This document shows, piece after piece, positions 1 through 10,836 of a stretch of 64,000 bases of DNA. The position numbers were made by a program, and so were the translations under genes. Source of the stretch: Spongilla lacustris (lineage: Eukaryota > Porifera > Demospongiae > Spongillida > Spongillidae); NCBI GenBank assembly GCA_949361645.1, contig OX442426.1, positions 558,001 to 622,000 on the forward strand, read 5' to 3'. The notes beneath the pieces are model-generated. The model saw nothing but the letters and a program-made list of their open reading frames with translations, made no database searches and was not told the DNA's origin. Each line of letters starts with the position of its first letter. Positions within the stretch are counted from its first letter, which is position 1.

Positions 1-739
1 GAATAATTAATTTCAGTCCCCCCCCCCACCACACTTTTTGAACCGTTCCTACGCCACTGATCCACACATGTACGTTTAAACTGCATACCACTGTTTAGCC
101 ATAATACAATACAATTTTGCACCGCGGGGCCCCTATTATACCTTGGGGTCCAGGGTAGGTAACCCCACTTACCCCTCCCCCCCCCCTCACCGGCCCTGGT
201 TGTTCACACTGGCAGGAGAACCGTTCCGGAGCGTTCTCGGACCAGCTCTATTTGACGTTCTGGCCTAGACCAAAACAGCACGTGGATCGGTACTCGTTCA
301 CACTATATCAAAGAACGGTTCCAGACATGCAGGCCAGAATCATTCTACTATCAGTATCAATATGGCTGTGGTCCCCATGCACACCTCTATCACCAAGTAA
401 AGCCCATCCAAAAAGATAATGATAGATACCCCTAAACCCAACTGGCTTTTCAGCATTTTCTTTATACTCATGTACACACAGTATTGACAAGCTTTCTCAT
501 CCATTTAGATTCATCTGCAATATTGCCATCAGTGGGTAAGTGCTGCAGTGGTCGTTTGTGGCAAGTACAAATATACTCTGTGTGCACATGTGCTTAAATT
601 ACATACTGCTTTGCATCAGACTCAGCACTTTTCTCACTCAAAAGATAATTACATAAATCACATACTCATTATTAATAGTGTACCCCCCGCCCTCCCCCCC
701 GCCCTCCCCCCCTCCCCCACCCTATGTGCATAACTGTGG
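1..739. other. Intergenic or intronic DNA, no gene seen
   Basis: No convincing exon was found. Near position 45-60 the sequence ends a CAGTGGCG-like inverted terminus (on the minus strand, CAGTGGCGTAGGAACG), which resembles the end of a hAT-type MITE, but its partner is outside the window. A C-rich pyrimidine tract at about 681-722 lies just upstream of the next exon and could be its 3' splice-site tract. Confidence 0.4.
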
Positions 740-1153
740 TTGTCGTTGCCTTATGGGGGTAGGCCCCTCCTCAACACTACCAACCTCAACAACAGCAGGT
801 TAGCAGTATCATTATGTGTGCACATCACTATTGACATGCATGGCTCTTCAGCACCAGCATCTGCAAATGGACCACCATCCTCCAATATAGCTGCTGCAGT
901 TGGTACAGCAGTTGGTACAGCAGTTGGTGCATCAGTCTCTGTCACCTTTGTGGTGTCCTTCTCTCTTGGAGTGTTGGTGGCTTCTGTTCTCTGCTACATT
1001 TCAAGAAGGTCCAAAGAATCATACAAACCAAGTTCACATGCTGATCCTGCCACTGTGTATGATGAGGCGGGCACTAATAAGAAGATGAAGGGAGATGTCA
1101 TAGAGATGAATACAGATGCTGTGTGTGGATTAGTATCAACTAAGTCGCTGTAG
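740..1153 (+). CDS. Last exon of a single-pass membrane protein
   Basis: The product is not identified. The open frame has a short Ser/Pro/Ala-rich stretch, then a hydrophobic segment of about 25 residues (around residues 58-83, ending FSLGVLVASVLCYI), a stop-transfer SRRSK and a cytoplasmic tail of about 50 residues containing an acidic tyrosine motif (TVYDEAG), then a stop. That is the topology of a type I receptor tail. The first ATG at 740 is probably intronic: a C-rich pyrimidine tract and TAG or CAG acceptors lie at about 766 and 800, so the true exon probably starts at one of them. Upstream exons with the ectodomain are outside the window. The poly-Ala/Val/Gly start of the membrane segment contains a short in-frame GTAVGTAVG duplication. 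Confidence 0.5.
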   Translation: MSLPYGGRPLLNTTNLNNSRLAVSLCVHITIDMHGSSAPASANGPPSSNIAAAVGTAVGTAVGASVSVTFVVSFSLGVLVASVLCYISRRSKESYKPSSHADPATVYDEAGTNKKMKGDVIEMNTDAVCGLVSTKSL

Positions 1154-1157
1154 TGAC

Positions 1158-1163
1158 ATTAAA
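1158..1163 (+). promoter_or_regulatory. Possible poly(A) signal ATTAAA
   Basis: ATTAAA begins 5 bases after the stop codon of the membrane-protein exon. It is the commonest variant poly(A) signal and fits a very short 3' UTR; no stronger AATAAA is nearby. Confidence 0.35.
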
Positions 1164-1689
1164 TAGACATCATATATACATGTACAGTATAGTAGTTACA
1201 TTGACCCGTGTGCGTGTTTAATGTGTCTTATTTATACGATATGTTAGGATTTATTGTATTGTGTAATATACTGAGTTAGTAAGTTTGTGGTGGAATAACA
1301 AGGGAGTACCTGTATCCCTCCTGCATTACTGCATGCCTTGAGCTATTAAGAGACGTAGAGGCCTAAATATTAAGTTGAAGGAAATGTAATCAAGCAAGAG
1401 CCTGTTTTAAAGTTCGGTAATTCTCACTTTCCCTGCACTTCAAGATACTGGGTCTACGAGCTGTAAGTACTGACTGCATGTGGCTGTCACGTTAAACAGG
1501 TGTGTGTTGTGGGCAAGGACCCAGGTGTTTTGGGGGAATTAATGTAGCAAGGCCCAGAGATGGTGTCTGCATGAGGATTAATATTGTAGTGTGGCTCAGC
1601 TGTGCATGAAGATGCAATTATTATCGTGGACTATTCACTTGTAGCCAGTAAAAGGAGTCCACCATACTACAAGCGGCTTAAGATATATG

Positions 1690-1798
1690 AGGGGGCTCAA
1701 GGGTGTGGGTCATCGTGGGTGATCATGGGTGATCATGGGTGATCATGAGTGATCATGGGTGATCATGGGTGATCATCATGGGTCACTGTGGGTCATTG
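1690..1798. repeat. 10-bp tandem repeat GGGTGATCAT
   Basis: About seven units of GGGTGATCAT, with GGGTCAC/GGGTCATT variants at both edges. DNA on either side (1164-1690 and 1799-2097) shows no gene. Confidence 0.85.
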
Positions 1799-2097
1799 GC
1801 AGACTATGCTATTTTGGAATTATGAATTAGAGTAAGAATGTTACAAATCATGATGTAAATCATTACCATTCTACTGTATTATCTGGTAAGAATAGCTCTG
1901 GCCTGTCACACAAATTTCAGGCTCCATACATTGCATGCCTCTTCACCCCACGCTCCATACATTACACTCAATTCAATGATTGCAAGATGATCTCATTACA
2001 TTTAGCAGTGTGTGACTCTAGATCTGACTGTACGGATAATATCACGATTAAAAAACGCCGATAAGTGATCACCAGCATGCAATGTACATGTGGGCAT

Positions 2098-3425
2098 CAT
2101 CATTAGAGGGTGTCTTGTGTGCTCATCACCATTAAATGGTGTCTTGTGTGCTCATCACCATTAGAGGGTGTCTTGTGTGCTCATCACCATTAGAGGGTGT
2201 CTTGTGCTCATCAACATTAGAGGGTGTCTTGTGCTCATCACCATTAGAGGGTGTCTTGTGTGCTCATCACCATTAGAGGGTGTCTTGTGCTCATCACCAT
2301 TAGAGGGTATCTTGTGTGCTCATCACCATTAGAGGGTGTCTTGTGTGCCAATCACCATTAGAGGGTGTCTTGTGCTCATCACCATTAGAGGGTGTCTTGT
2401 GCTCATCACCACTAGAGGGTGTCTTGTGCTCATCACCATTAGAGGGTGTCTTGTGTGCTCATCACCATTAGACGGTGTCTTGTGTGCCCATCACCATTAG
2501 AGGGTGTCTTGTGTGCTCATCACCATTAGAGGGTGTCTTGTGCTCATCACCATTAGAGGGTGTCTTGTGTACTCATCACCATTAGAGGGTGTCTTGTGTG
2601 CTCATCACCATTAGAGGGTGTCTTGTGCTCATCACCATTAGAGGGTGTCTTGTGTGCTCATCACCATTAGAGGGTGTCTTGTGCTCATCACCATTAGAGG
2701 GTGTCTTGTGTGCTCATCACCATTAGAGGGTGTCTTGTGTGCCAATCACCATTAGAGGGTGTCTTGTGCTCATCACCATTAGAGGGTGTCTTGTGCTCAT
2801 CACCACTAGAGGGTGTCTTGTGCTCATCACCATTAGAGGGTGTATTGTGTGCTCATCACCATTAGACGGTGTCTTGTGTGCCCATCACCATTAGAGGGTG
2901 TCTTGTGTGCTCATCACCATTAGAGGGTGTCTTGTGCTCATAACCATTAGAGGGTGTCTTGTGTACTCATCACCATTAGAGGGTGTCTTGTGTGCTCATC
3001 ACCATTAGAGGGTGTCTTGTGCTCATCACCATTAGAGGGTGTCTTGTGCCCATCACCATTAGAGGGTGTCTTGTGCTCATCACCATTAGAGGGTGTCTTG
3101 TGCTCATCACCATTAGACGGTGTCTTGTGTGCCCATCACCATTAGAGGGTGTCTTGTGTGCTCATCACCATTAGAGGGTGTCTTGTGTGCTCATCACCAT
3201 TAGAGGGTGTCTTGTGCTCATCACCATTAGAGGGTGTCTTGTGCCCGGTGTCTTGTGCTCATCACCATTAGAGGGTGTCTTGTGTGCTCATCACCATTAG
3301 AGGGTGTCTTGTGTGCTCATCACCATTAGAGGGTGTCTTGTACTCATCACCATTAGAGGGTGTCTTGTGCCCATCACCATTAGAGGGTGTCTTGTGTGCT
3401 CATCACCATTAGAGGGTGTCTTGTC
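2098..3425. repeat. Minisatellite, about 25-28 bp unit, about 50 copies
   Basis: Units follow CATCACCATTAGAGGGTGTC plus TTGTG(TG)CT. They vary mainly by presence or absence of a TG dinucleotide, so the array mixes 25- and 27-bp units and does not hold a reading frame. A run of several units around 2340-2560 is repeated around 2740-2960, showing block duplication. Short ORFs here are by-products. Confidence 0.95.
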
Positions 3426-3529
3426 GGATCATTCACTACAATCTAAACAACTTTTGCCTCCACTGTCATGCACCACAATATGCATGGGTCAATGGTTTGA
3501 TTTGACATGTCATAGCATTTGCGACATGT

Positions 3530-3680
3530 ATGGTGAGTGGGGAGGTGGGTATAGTGAGTGAGGAGGTGGGTATATGGTGAGTGAGGTGGTGGGTATGGTG
3601 AGTGAGGAGGTGGGTATGGTGAGTGAGGAGGTGGGTATGGTGAGCGAGGAGGTGGGTATGGTGAGTGAGGAGGTGGGTAT
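3530..3680. repeat. 21-bp minisatellite
   Basis: About seven units of GTGAGTGAGGAGGTGGGTAT(G). It lies immediately 3' of the minus-strand C1q-like gene. Confidence 0.9.
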
Positions 3681-3868
3681 GGTTAATATTTATAACATGG
3701 TGATAGTTTTGGATAGCTGGTTTCATGCCTGGCTTCTTGGTACTCTGATCTGCAGTGCATATGCAATGTATAGCATTATAGCATTGTTTGATGTAGCAGG
3801 TATAGCATTATGAATTCTGGATATAGCATACATAAATACTGGTACATATTGATTTATAGTGAGGCCAT

Positions 3869-5313
3869 TTAAAGTGCCCACAACAGGTATGATGAGAATG
3901 AAGATGGAGTGCACACAATCACGTCTCCTGTTCCATGGTTGGATATATGCACACTGATGGTCCGCGGGCTCTGAAAGGAAATGGTCACATCCTATCTCAG
4001 CCACCCTGTGAGGTACATACCTCCAGTAGCAGCAGCCCAGAGGCTGTCACAGAGGACTGTCCTTCTGTGAAGGTACTTGTGCCTTGCAGGGACCTGGTGT
4101 GTGCATAAAGAGCAATCCTCTTTTATCCTTTGCTTATCCTGTCCTCCTCCCCCTCCCCATCCTATCTCCCCCCTCTCAGATCTCGCATTGATTAGAGAAG
4201 GCAGATGTTAACACTATACATGACCACCTAGCTAATGATGCGCAAAGCTATGCCAGTTATGAAAAGATTTGATTGGGCTTTAATTGAGGGATGAGATGTT
4301 AGTGTAATTTAATAAACCATGCAAATGTTTCTATTTGTGTAATGGATTCTGAAACAAATTGGCAACACTGAACCTTACGTAAGTAACATCATGCATGCGC
4401 CTATGCCTCCTATAATAACACCATACCTCCCTGTACACGTACTCCTGCTTCAATATACAATTGACTTACGCTTTCAGTACGCAGTCATCTGAGATGCATA
4501 TGGCGACCTTGATGGTCGCACTCTCGCTGCTGTTGGCCGTGATGTGGACGGTAGTGGCGAGGTAGTACACCCCTGATTTAACAATCCGGAACGTTCCGCT
4601 CAGAACGTCTAACGAAGCTTGGAATCCGAACACACCTTGCTTTAACTAATTCAATCCCCCAAAAAGAACCCAGCATCATCTCGTGAGAGAAAGGATAGGG
4701 ATAGACAACTTACTGATGTTAACTTCCCAAGCTGCACCGTGGAATTGGAGGCCAAGGTAAAGGCTGCATTCAGCTCTGAATGGAAGCCGACTGGAACGTT
4801 CTGTGGTAGAAGAGGATCGGGTGGTTATATGGGGCACGTTACGTAATCAACTAATTCATGACATTATATGAAACGCAATCTGATTTGGCATCTTTTTAAA
4901 AAAAAAAAAGTGAACTATTTAAAAAAATGAAGCAATTGGAACATAACATCTAAAAGTTACCAAAATGCATCTCTGACAGCACTTTTGCCGTGCACTGTGC
5001 AGTGCCTAGCGATTGTTTAGCGCCCGCATGCAGTGGCGCAGTTCACACATGTAGTTCATCGGGGTAATGACCTTTAATTTGTAAACGTAGCTTACCGTTA
5101 CAACTGAGGTGGGGCCGCTGTCTGTCGAACCTGGAGTAAACTGTAAGTGCATGAAAATAGTAAAAAGCACACAATTCACCCACCAACTACCCGGCCTCAA
5201 CCCCGGGGCTACCAGCACAATCCTAGCTCCATACTTACGGGGACGGGAATTGCTGCACACGCCCAGCACAACGCGGCTACTACCAGCAGTACTCTGCTAC
5301 TCACGATCTTCAT
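3869..5313 (-). CDS. Secreted C1q/TNF-like (erythroferrone-type) protein, 6 exons
   Basis: A complete gene assembled from splice sites. Exons (minus strand) are 5239-5313, 5096-5140, 4714-4800, 4470-4645, 4021-4093 and 3869-3970, all with GT-AG introns and compatible phases, giving about 185 aa. Exon 1 is a clear signal peptide: MKIVSSR, a hydrophobic LLVVAALCWAC core, then AAIPVP. The rest looks like one C1q/TNF jelly-roll: GTFRIVKSGVYYLATTVHI in the middle, SGLLLLE and TISVHISN strands, and the usual ending SSFSSYLLWAL just before the stop. There is no collagen stalk. A secreted, probably trimeric ligand is expected from the family; its receptor is unknown. The exon 4 acceptor is uncertain by 6 bases (4645 or 4639, both in frame). 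A TATA box lies 54 bp upstream of the ATG. Confidence 0.85.
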
Positions 5314-5366
5314 TCCTTCGCTCTAAGAATCCGTTCACTTGACACATGCAGTCTGTTTCATCGCGT

Positions 5367-5375
5367 CCTTTTTAT
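5367..5375 (-). promoter_or_regulatory. TATA box of the C1q/TNF-like gene
   Basis: CTATAAAAAGG on the minus strand, 54 bases upstream of the start codon. It would place transcription start near 5340 and give a 5' UTR of about 25-30 bases. Confidence 0.6.
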
Positions 5376-7328
5376 AGGCATATACACGCAAGATTATATA
5401 TATATAGGCATGCAAGATTGCATCCAGCAATCATGCAGTACCGCAAATTAGAGTGGGAGATACAGCATCATCCTGTTTGAAGAACAAAAGTATCCTTTTT
5501 GTGGTTTTCTCGTTTACAAAACACTCGACCACTAACACCATAACACAGCCGCTCTAATGAAATCGAACTATAGCTTGCTGTATTTTTTTTTTCTGTGTCT
5601 CTCTGTGCATGCATGCATGTAACCATAGCTGCGAACATGCAGGCATGCTGCTATGGTCACCGACTTTATATATTTTATGCATGGGTGCTGCGACTGATAC
5701 CTGTATGTGGTTGGTATATAGTTGCCTGCATGCATTCATGTTCATATAGTTTGCATGTATGCCGGCGTTGCATGCCGGTTCGTATAAGCTATACAAGGTT
5801 AGTCAAGTTCTATAAGAATGAGGGTACGGGTGTGCATGTGTATGGAAAGTCCAAAGCTATATCATGCATCTTGTGAATTTTTCGGAGGCATTAAAAGGGT
5901 GCGAAACGTTGTATTTTATATTTTACATGCATTAATTAATATGTTTGGCCACGTGAGCAGTATACTAAATAACATGTATTTATTTGTGCACTGAGCAGTT
6001 GGACTTATAATTAGCTTGTGAGTACCCGCCGTGTACCTCGGGTACCCAGGACGCTTAATTTTGGACATGCAACTATACATGCATGTAGTAGACCAAATAA
6101 CTAATCAATGCATGCAAGTACTGAGAACTTAAAAATAAATAAATAAATAAAAAAAACCTATGAAAAACCAATAGTGCACAGACGGTCCCATGCACTGCAT
6201 GAAAACACCAGTGACCTGATTGGACAAAGCTGATATTCTTGATTGACTCTACAGTCTTGTTCAGGTCACAACAGCACCTGCTCTACATGTAGTACATGCA
6301 TTCAGGCTAGGGCAGCTGGCACTCCCAGACAGGCGAGGTTGTCTAGACATGTTAAGGTGCAGTGCAATCTATATCCCACAATCTTGTCAGAGGGTAAGGA
6401 GGTATAGTGGTGACCCCCATTTAGAGCACACCCACAATGATGAGTAAAGATGAAGGCTGCATGCAGAGAAATGACGTCTATAACTGTACTAATAATTCGT
6501 TATATAGTGGAACAGAGAAGATGAGGGATGATGATGATGACTGCATACCCTGTGTGTTGTTCAGCTATATCATTGCTCTGCAACAGCTTGGTGTTAATTG
6601 GATGTTGCTAATAGGAGAGCAAGTACTGGTAGTCAAGGCTAGGTGGGTGACCACCACTGACCCCAGTACAAAAGGCATGGTGGTTAGGTGGCTTGGGCCC
6701 AGACAGAGTTACTGTTGGGGAGTGGTGGGGATATCCTGATTAAATCTTATATGAACAGGATGGCAACAATGAAACAATGGGACAAGGATTGAGCAATACC
6801 TTCAGACATTGAAACCATTTAGGTACATGGAGGATTGTAAAGCATTATATTTTTTATCTGATGCCCACAGGCCACAAAGAGGTCACCTTTTACCGTGCAG
6901 TGGTGATCTTTCAATATTTAATTCCCACTGACCAGAAATGAACCACCAACCAAATCATGACAAGTGATAAGTTTGATCTCTACATGTACTACCGTCCTGT
7001 CATAGTACATGTATCACGTGCCATGCTGGTATATACTGTATTTATTCATGCTATGCGCATGCATGCATATTATTATAGGGAGATACATATTGAAATAAAT
7101 TGCTAATAGTACTAGTGTTAATGGACCCAATATACAACCAACATCACACATGTAGACAGCTGGTAATGCACACTCTGATGTTTGAATACATACATATCCT
7201 GTGATTGGAGTAGACGATGCTCACACTTATACTGCAGGGACCACTACTACTATAAAGCAGCTGAATCAATCATTATAGCAACACAAGTTCAATGCATGTA
7301 CATTGGCCTACTTCTGTTGTGCAGGATG
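5376..7328. other. Gene-poor stretch
   Basis: AT-rich DNA with many TGCATG-type motifs and short A or T runs (for example around 6130-6160). I saw no exon chain, RNA gene or mobile-element ends. Open frames up to 100 codons (6437-6739) show no domain features and no supporting splice context. Confidence 0.5.
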
Positions 7329-8120
7329 CAAGATAAAAATATATATATATTCTCTCTGAGAAAATTGGTGGCATGCAGGATTTGAAGGCAATGGTGGTGT
7401 AAAAAGGAAGGAAACAAATGATCAACGATGATACAAAAATTCATAGTCTTATTTTTAGCAACTACTACAAAATTGCTAAATATAGGACTTATATCATGTT
7501 CCCCTTCCGTTCTACACCATGCACCGTTGCCTTCACCACCAACATTCTCAGAGAGAATGTTTTTATATCTTGTTTCCTTCATTTTTTTAATGATCTGACC
7601 AGCATTGGCTTGCCTTAATTAATAGCCTGCAGTCAACACAGAAGTACAATATGTCTTGTGCTGACAAGTGCGGAGCTTTAAATTTCTATGTATGTAATTC
7701 AAAGGTGTCCTTATTTGGGTGTAGGTAGAGAAGGGATAAGTAATTTATACCAGCTGTGCAGAAGTGCCTGCCAAAATACCCATGTACAGCTGTAGCATCA
7801 TCATGTTTTGTGGTTTGTTTTTTAAAGGAATGCAAACAACATTTTGCAAACCCCTAGTTACCTTTGATCTAAACATTCACTTGTCTTTGAGGATAGGTCC
7901 CCCATATATGCCTCATAACATGTGTAGGAGGTGGAGGTATCATGAGGCCCAACCTCACTGGAGGTGGAGGTATCATGAGGCCCAACCTCACTGGAGGTGG
8001 AGGTATCATGAGGCCCAACCTCACTGGAGGTGGAGGTATCATGAGGCCCAACCTCACTGGAGGTGGAGGTATCATGAGGCCCAACCTTACCCATTGCTGG
8101 GACATTCTGCTGAGCGCTAG
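7329..8120. mobile_element. Old diverged copy of the repeat-block family
   Basis: 7329-7573 is a degraded form of the palindromic MITE found at 10432-10720: it has TTCTCTCTGAGAAAATTGGTGG at the left, CTCAGAGAGAATG and ATATCTTGT at the right, and a TGCTAAATATAGGAC-type centre. 7740-7935 then matches the interior of the block near 11910-12160 (ACCAGCTGTGCAGAAGT, TGTTTTGTGGTTTGTTT, GAGGATAGGTCCCCCATATA). The order is the same as in the two young copies, but the sequence is clearly older. Confidence 0.7.
7920..8090. repeat. 33-bp minisatellite inside the old repeat copy
   Basis: Five units of GGAGGTGGAGGTATCATGAG plus GCCCAACCTCACT. The same sequence occurs once, unrepeated, at 12152-12183 and 18140-18171 in the young copies of the block. 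Confidence 0.9.
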
Positions 8121-8177
8121 ATTTGAGAATTGGATGCTAATCAACAAAAACACATCAGAACAATATTGGACCAGTTG

Positions 8178-8332
8178 CCAGACCCTACTCCTTGCAGGGT
8201 CCCCAGACCCTACTCCTTGACAGGGTCCCCAGACCCTACTCCTTGCAGGGTCCCCAGACCCTACTCCTTGCAGTTTCCCCAGACCCTACTCCTTGCAGGG
8301 TCCCCAGACCCTACTCCTTGCAGGGTCCCCAG
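8178..8332. repeat. 26-bp minisatellite
   Basis: About six units of CAGACCCTACTCCTTGCAGG plus GTCCCC. It has no flanking coding signals. Confidence 0.9.
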
Positions 8333-8765
8333 ACTAGTCTGAGCTAGCACATAGTCAGGTGACTGTCATGTGATCATTTTTATATTCTATTGTGGCTGAT
8401 GTTCAGGCACGGCCTTGTGCATGCATGTATACATTCTTTAGATCCTTATAAGAGAGCACCCGTGAAACCAGCATATGCTAATGAGGTGTGAGATGGTTTG
8501 TGTGTATTATAGGTTGGTATGCTTCATGTAATGTTTAGACTTCTGTTTTCCTCCTCCCGGACATTCATGTGTGCAGCTCTACCCCAGACCCAAAATTGAT
8601 ATGGTTATTTAGCGAAAAACTTGTAGCAACCCTTTAACCTGAGAGACCAGCTGTGTATGACCTGGCCAGCCAGCCATAGAAGTGCCTATACGCTATAATT
8701 AACATAGCACCTTTCAGTAGTAAGATGCACACTGGCCCATGACAGACACCACTTACCTTTATTGT
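8333..8765. other. No gene seen
   Basis: Unique DNA between two minisatellites. No open frame with protein-like features or splice chain was found. Confidence 0.4.
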
Positions 8766-8942
8766 AGCGACCCCCATACCTCCTGCCCCACCCCCATACC
8801 TCTTACCCCACCCCCATACCTCTTGCCCCACCCCCATACCTCTTGCCCCACCCCCATACCTCCTGCCCCACCCCATACCTCTTGCCCCACCCCCTTACCT
8901 CCTGCCCACCTCTTGCCCCACCCCCATACCTCTTGCCCCACT
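8766..8942. repeat. 21-bp pyrimidine-rich minisatellite
   Basis: About eight units of CACCCCCATACCTCTTGCCC(C), C/T-rich on the + strand. No exon was recognised directly downstream. Confidence 0.9.
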
Positions 8943-9091
8943 TTGTAAAGCAGGTGTAAATTCATTATGTAGTACAAGGACCAACATGGTGTACCACAAC
9001 ATGCAGGCTAGGCATACTTCAGCAGATGTGACCTATAGCCAAACAAGGAGAACTCTTGAGTTTAAGATGTGGTATCAATAAGACATAACCA

Positions 9092-9139
9092 GCTGCACCA
9101 GCTGCACCAGCTGCACCAGCTGCACCAGCTGCACCAGCT
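9092..9139. repeat. 9-bp tandem repeat AGCTGCACC
   Basis: About five uninterrupted units. The surrounding 9140-9729 holds no recognisable gene. Confidence 0.85.
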
Positions 9140-9729
9140 CAGTTGCTGATATGAATCCAAGCCAGTATTGCCTAGAGCAATTTGCACAGTTAGTAATAAC
9201 TTCAGCGCATGCAAGCTCTGCAAATTTTAACATGAGCTTGGGACATTGAATTTCTGTCCATTTCTTTGGCTGCTATCCAGTATAGGTGGTCCTTCAAGTT
9301 CCTGCTTCATTCTAATGCACTGAAGCACTCATGCATAATTAAAATAGCCCGGTTAATATATTGCAGCTGCATGTTAACTCATTACATACGTAATATATAC
9401 AGTTTAAAGAAATGCATGATGTTTTACTGTTATGATGTAGTTGGGTGTTAAAAATATAAACATGCATGGCATTATTCATCAGTAAAGGAAAAAGAATACA
9501 TCCGTGCAGGGAAGGTATCTTGCCTTCTAAGGTGGCAAGGTTTATACATTCACATGGTGGTAGTAGATGTTGAGACCTTCCCCCTCTTAGGAACTGTGGC
9601 GTTTTGCAAAACGTTGGATTGGCAAATAGGACATAGTGCTGACACAACTTGGACCACAAATCGCAATATAACGCACATGCACGTAGAACAGAACACAGTA
9701 GACTCCATCAACGGTCGAGTCCTATGGGG

Positions 9730-10145
9730 CATACCCTGTTATCTGCAGTCCTATGGGGCATGGGGGACTGAGGCTTCAGCCCTGTTATCTGCAGTCCTAT
9801 GGGGCATGGGGGACTGAGGCTTCAGCCCTGTTATCTGCAGTCCTATGGGGCATGGGGGACTGAGGCTTCAGCCCTGTTATCTGCAGTCCTATGGGGCATG
9901 GGGGACTGAGGCTTCAGCCCTGTTATTTGCAGTCCTATGGGGCATGGGGGACTGAGGCTTCAGCCCTGTTATTTGCAGTCCTATGGGGCATGAGGGACTG
10001 AGGCTTCAGCCCTGTTATCTGCAGTTGCCTCTCGGCTTGCCATTACCTCCAACAAACCTAATTCAGTGGTTCTATAGGACATATATGGCCGGCTGAATTT
10101 GTTGCCTGTAAGGGCCAATGCAGCAGCTATTCTCACTTCTCTCTG
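9730..10145 (+). pseudogene. C-terminal remnant of a non-LTR retrotransposon, partly expanded into a minisatellite
   Basis: Conceptual + strand frames give the retrotransposon C-terminus (compare 40190-44066): QSYGAWGTEASALLSAV, then ASRLAITSNKP, then YGRLN and VRANAAAIL near 10030-10140, with frame breaks. The segment encoding QSYGAWGTEA is tandemly repeated. No start, no reverse transcriptase and no intact frame remain. Confidence 0.65.
9739..10020. repeat. 46-bp minisatellite derived from retrotransposon coding sequence
   Basis: Six units beginning CAGTCCTATGGGGCATGGGG and ending CAGCCCTGTTATCTG. Its last unit runs without a break into the retrotransposon C-terminal remnant. Confidence 0.9.
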
Positions 10146-10359
10146 GCTATGTAACATAGCCAGAGAGTTCCATCCATATCTGTTAGACTATTGACCATGT
10201 ATGTATATTCTGTTTGATGTACATGCATGTTCAAATGATGATTAAATACAACTATACGTAAGTACACAGCAGACAATATGCCTGGGTGGAACTGGCAAAT
10301 TATGTTCATATTGAAACAGAATGATTATTTTTAATAGCTTTCAGTTCAGGTTACTAAAT
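10146..10359. other. No gene seen
   Basis: A short unique spacer containing a small inverted repeat (CTCTGGCTATGT / ACATAGCCAGAG at about 10141-10167). Confidence 0.4.
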
Positions 10360-10431
10360 ATTGATAGGCGTGGTTACGAAATATTGATAGGCGTGGTTAC
10401 TAAATATTGATAGGCGTGGTTACTAAATATT
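10360..10431. repeat. 26-bp tandem repeat, 3 copies
   Basis: Three units of AATATTGATAGGCGTGGTTA plus CTAAAT directly abut the left edge of the duplicated block. Confidence 0.8.
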
Positions 10432-10720
10432 ACAAGATATAAAAAACATTCTCTCTGAGAAAGTTGGTGGTATATAGGATTTGAAGGCAATGGTGGTGTA
10501 AAAAGGAAGGGAACAAGGGATCAACGATGATACGAAATTTTTTAAACAGTCCTATATTTAGCAACGAAATATGTACGTACTACAAAAGTGCTAAATATAG
10601 GACTGTTTAAAAAATTTCGTATCATCGTTGATCCCTTGTTCCCTTCCTTTTTACACCACCATTGCCTTCAAATCCTATATACCACCAACTTTCTCAGAGA
10701 GAATGTTTTTTATATCTTGT
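10432..10720. mobile_element. Palindromic MITE, 289 bp
   Basis: A near-perfect foldback: about 131-bp arms starting ACAAGATATAAAAAACATTC, around a loop of about 25 bp containing ATGTACGTAC. The arms are essentially identical to each other. I could not identify a target-site duplication or a matching transposase. Short ORFs of 199 and 65 aa here and in the next copy are read-throughs of the palindrome. Confidence 0.85.
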
Positions 10721-10836
10721 TCCCTTCATTTTTGATGGCCGATATCGCAAAATGTCATGCAGAAACGTTTGTCTCGATCGCTGATGAAGTACAGCGTATT
10801 TTTAAAATATGTAATACAGAAATAGTAAAACAAAGT

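Noticed and set aside
2098..3425. Possible CRISPR-like array
   Set aside because: Units are contiguous with no unique spacers, in a eukaryotic context; it is a minisatellite. The same holds for all other arrays here.
6437..6739. 100-codon + strand frame as a gene
   Set aside because: No domain, no signal or membrane pattern, no splice partner, and no sign of coding composition compared with its surroundings.
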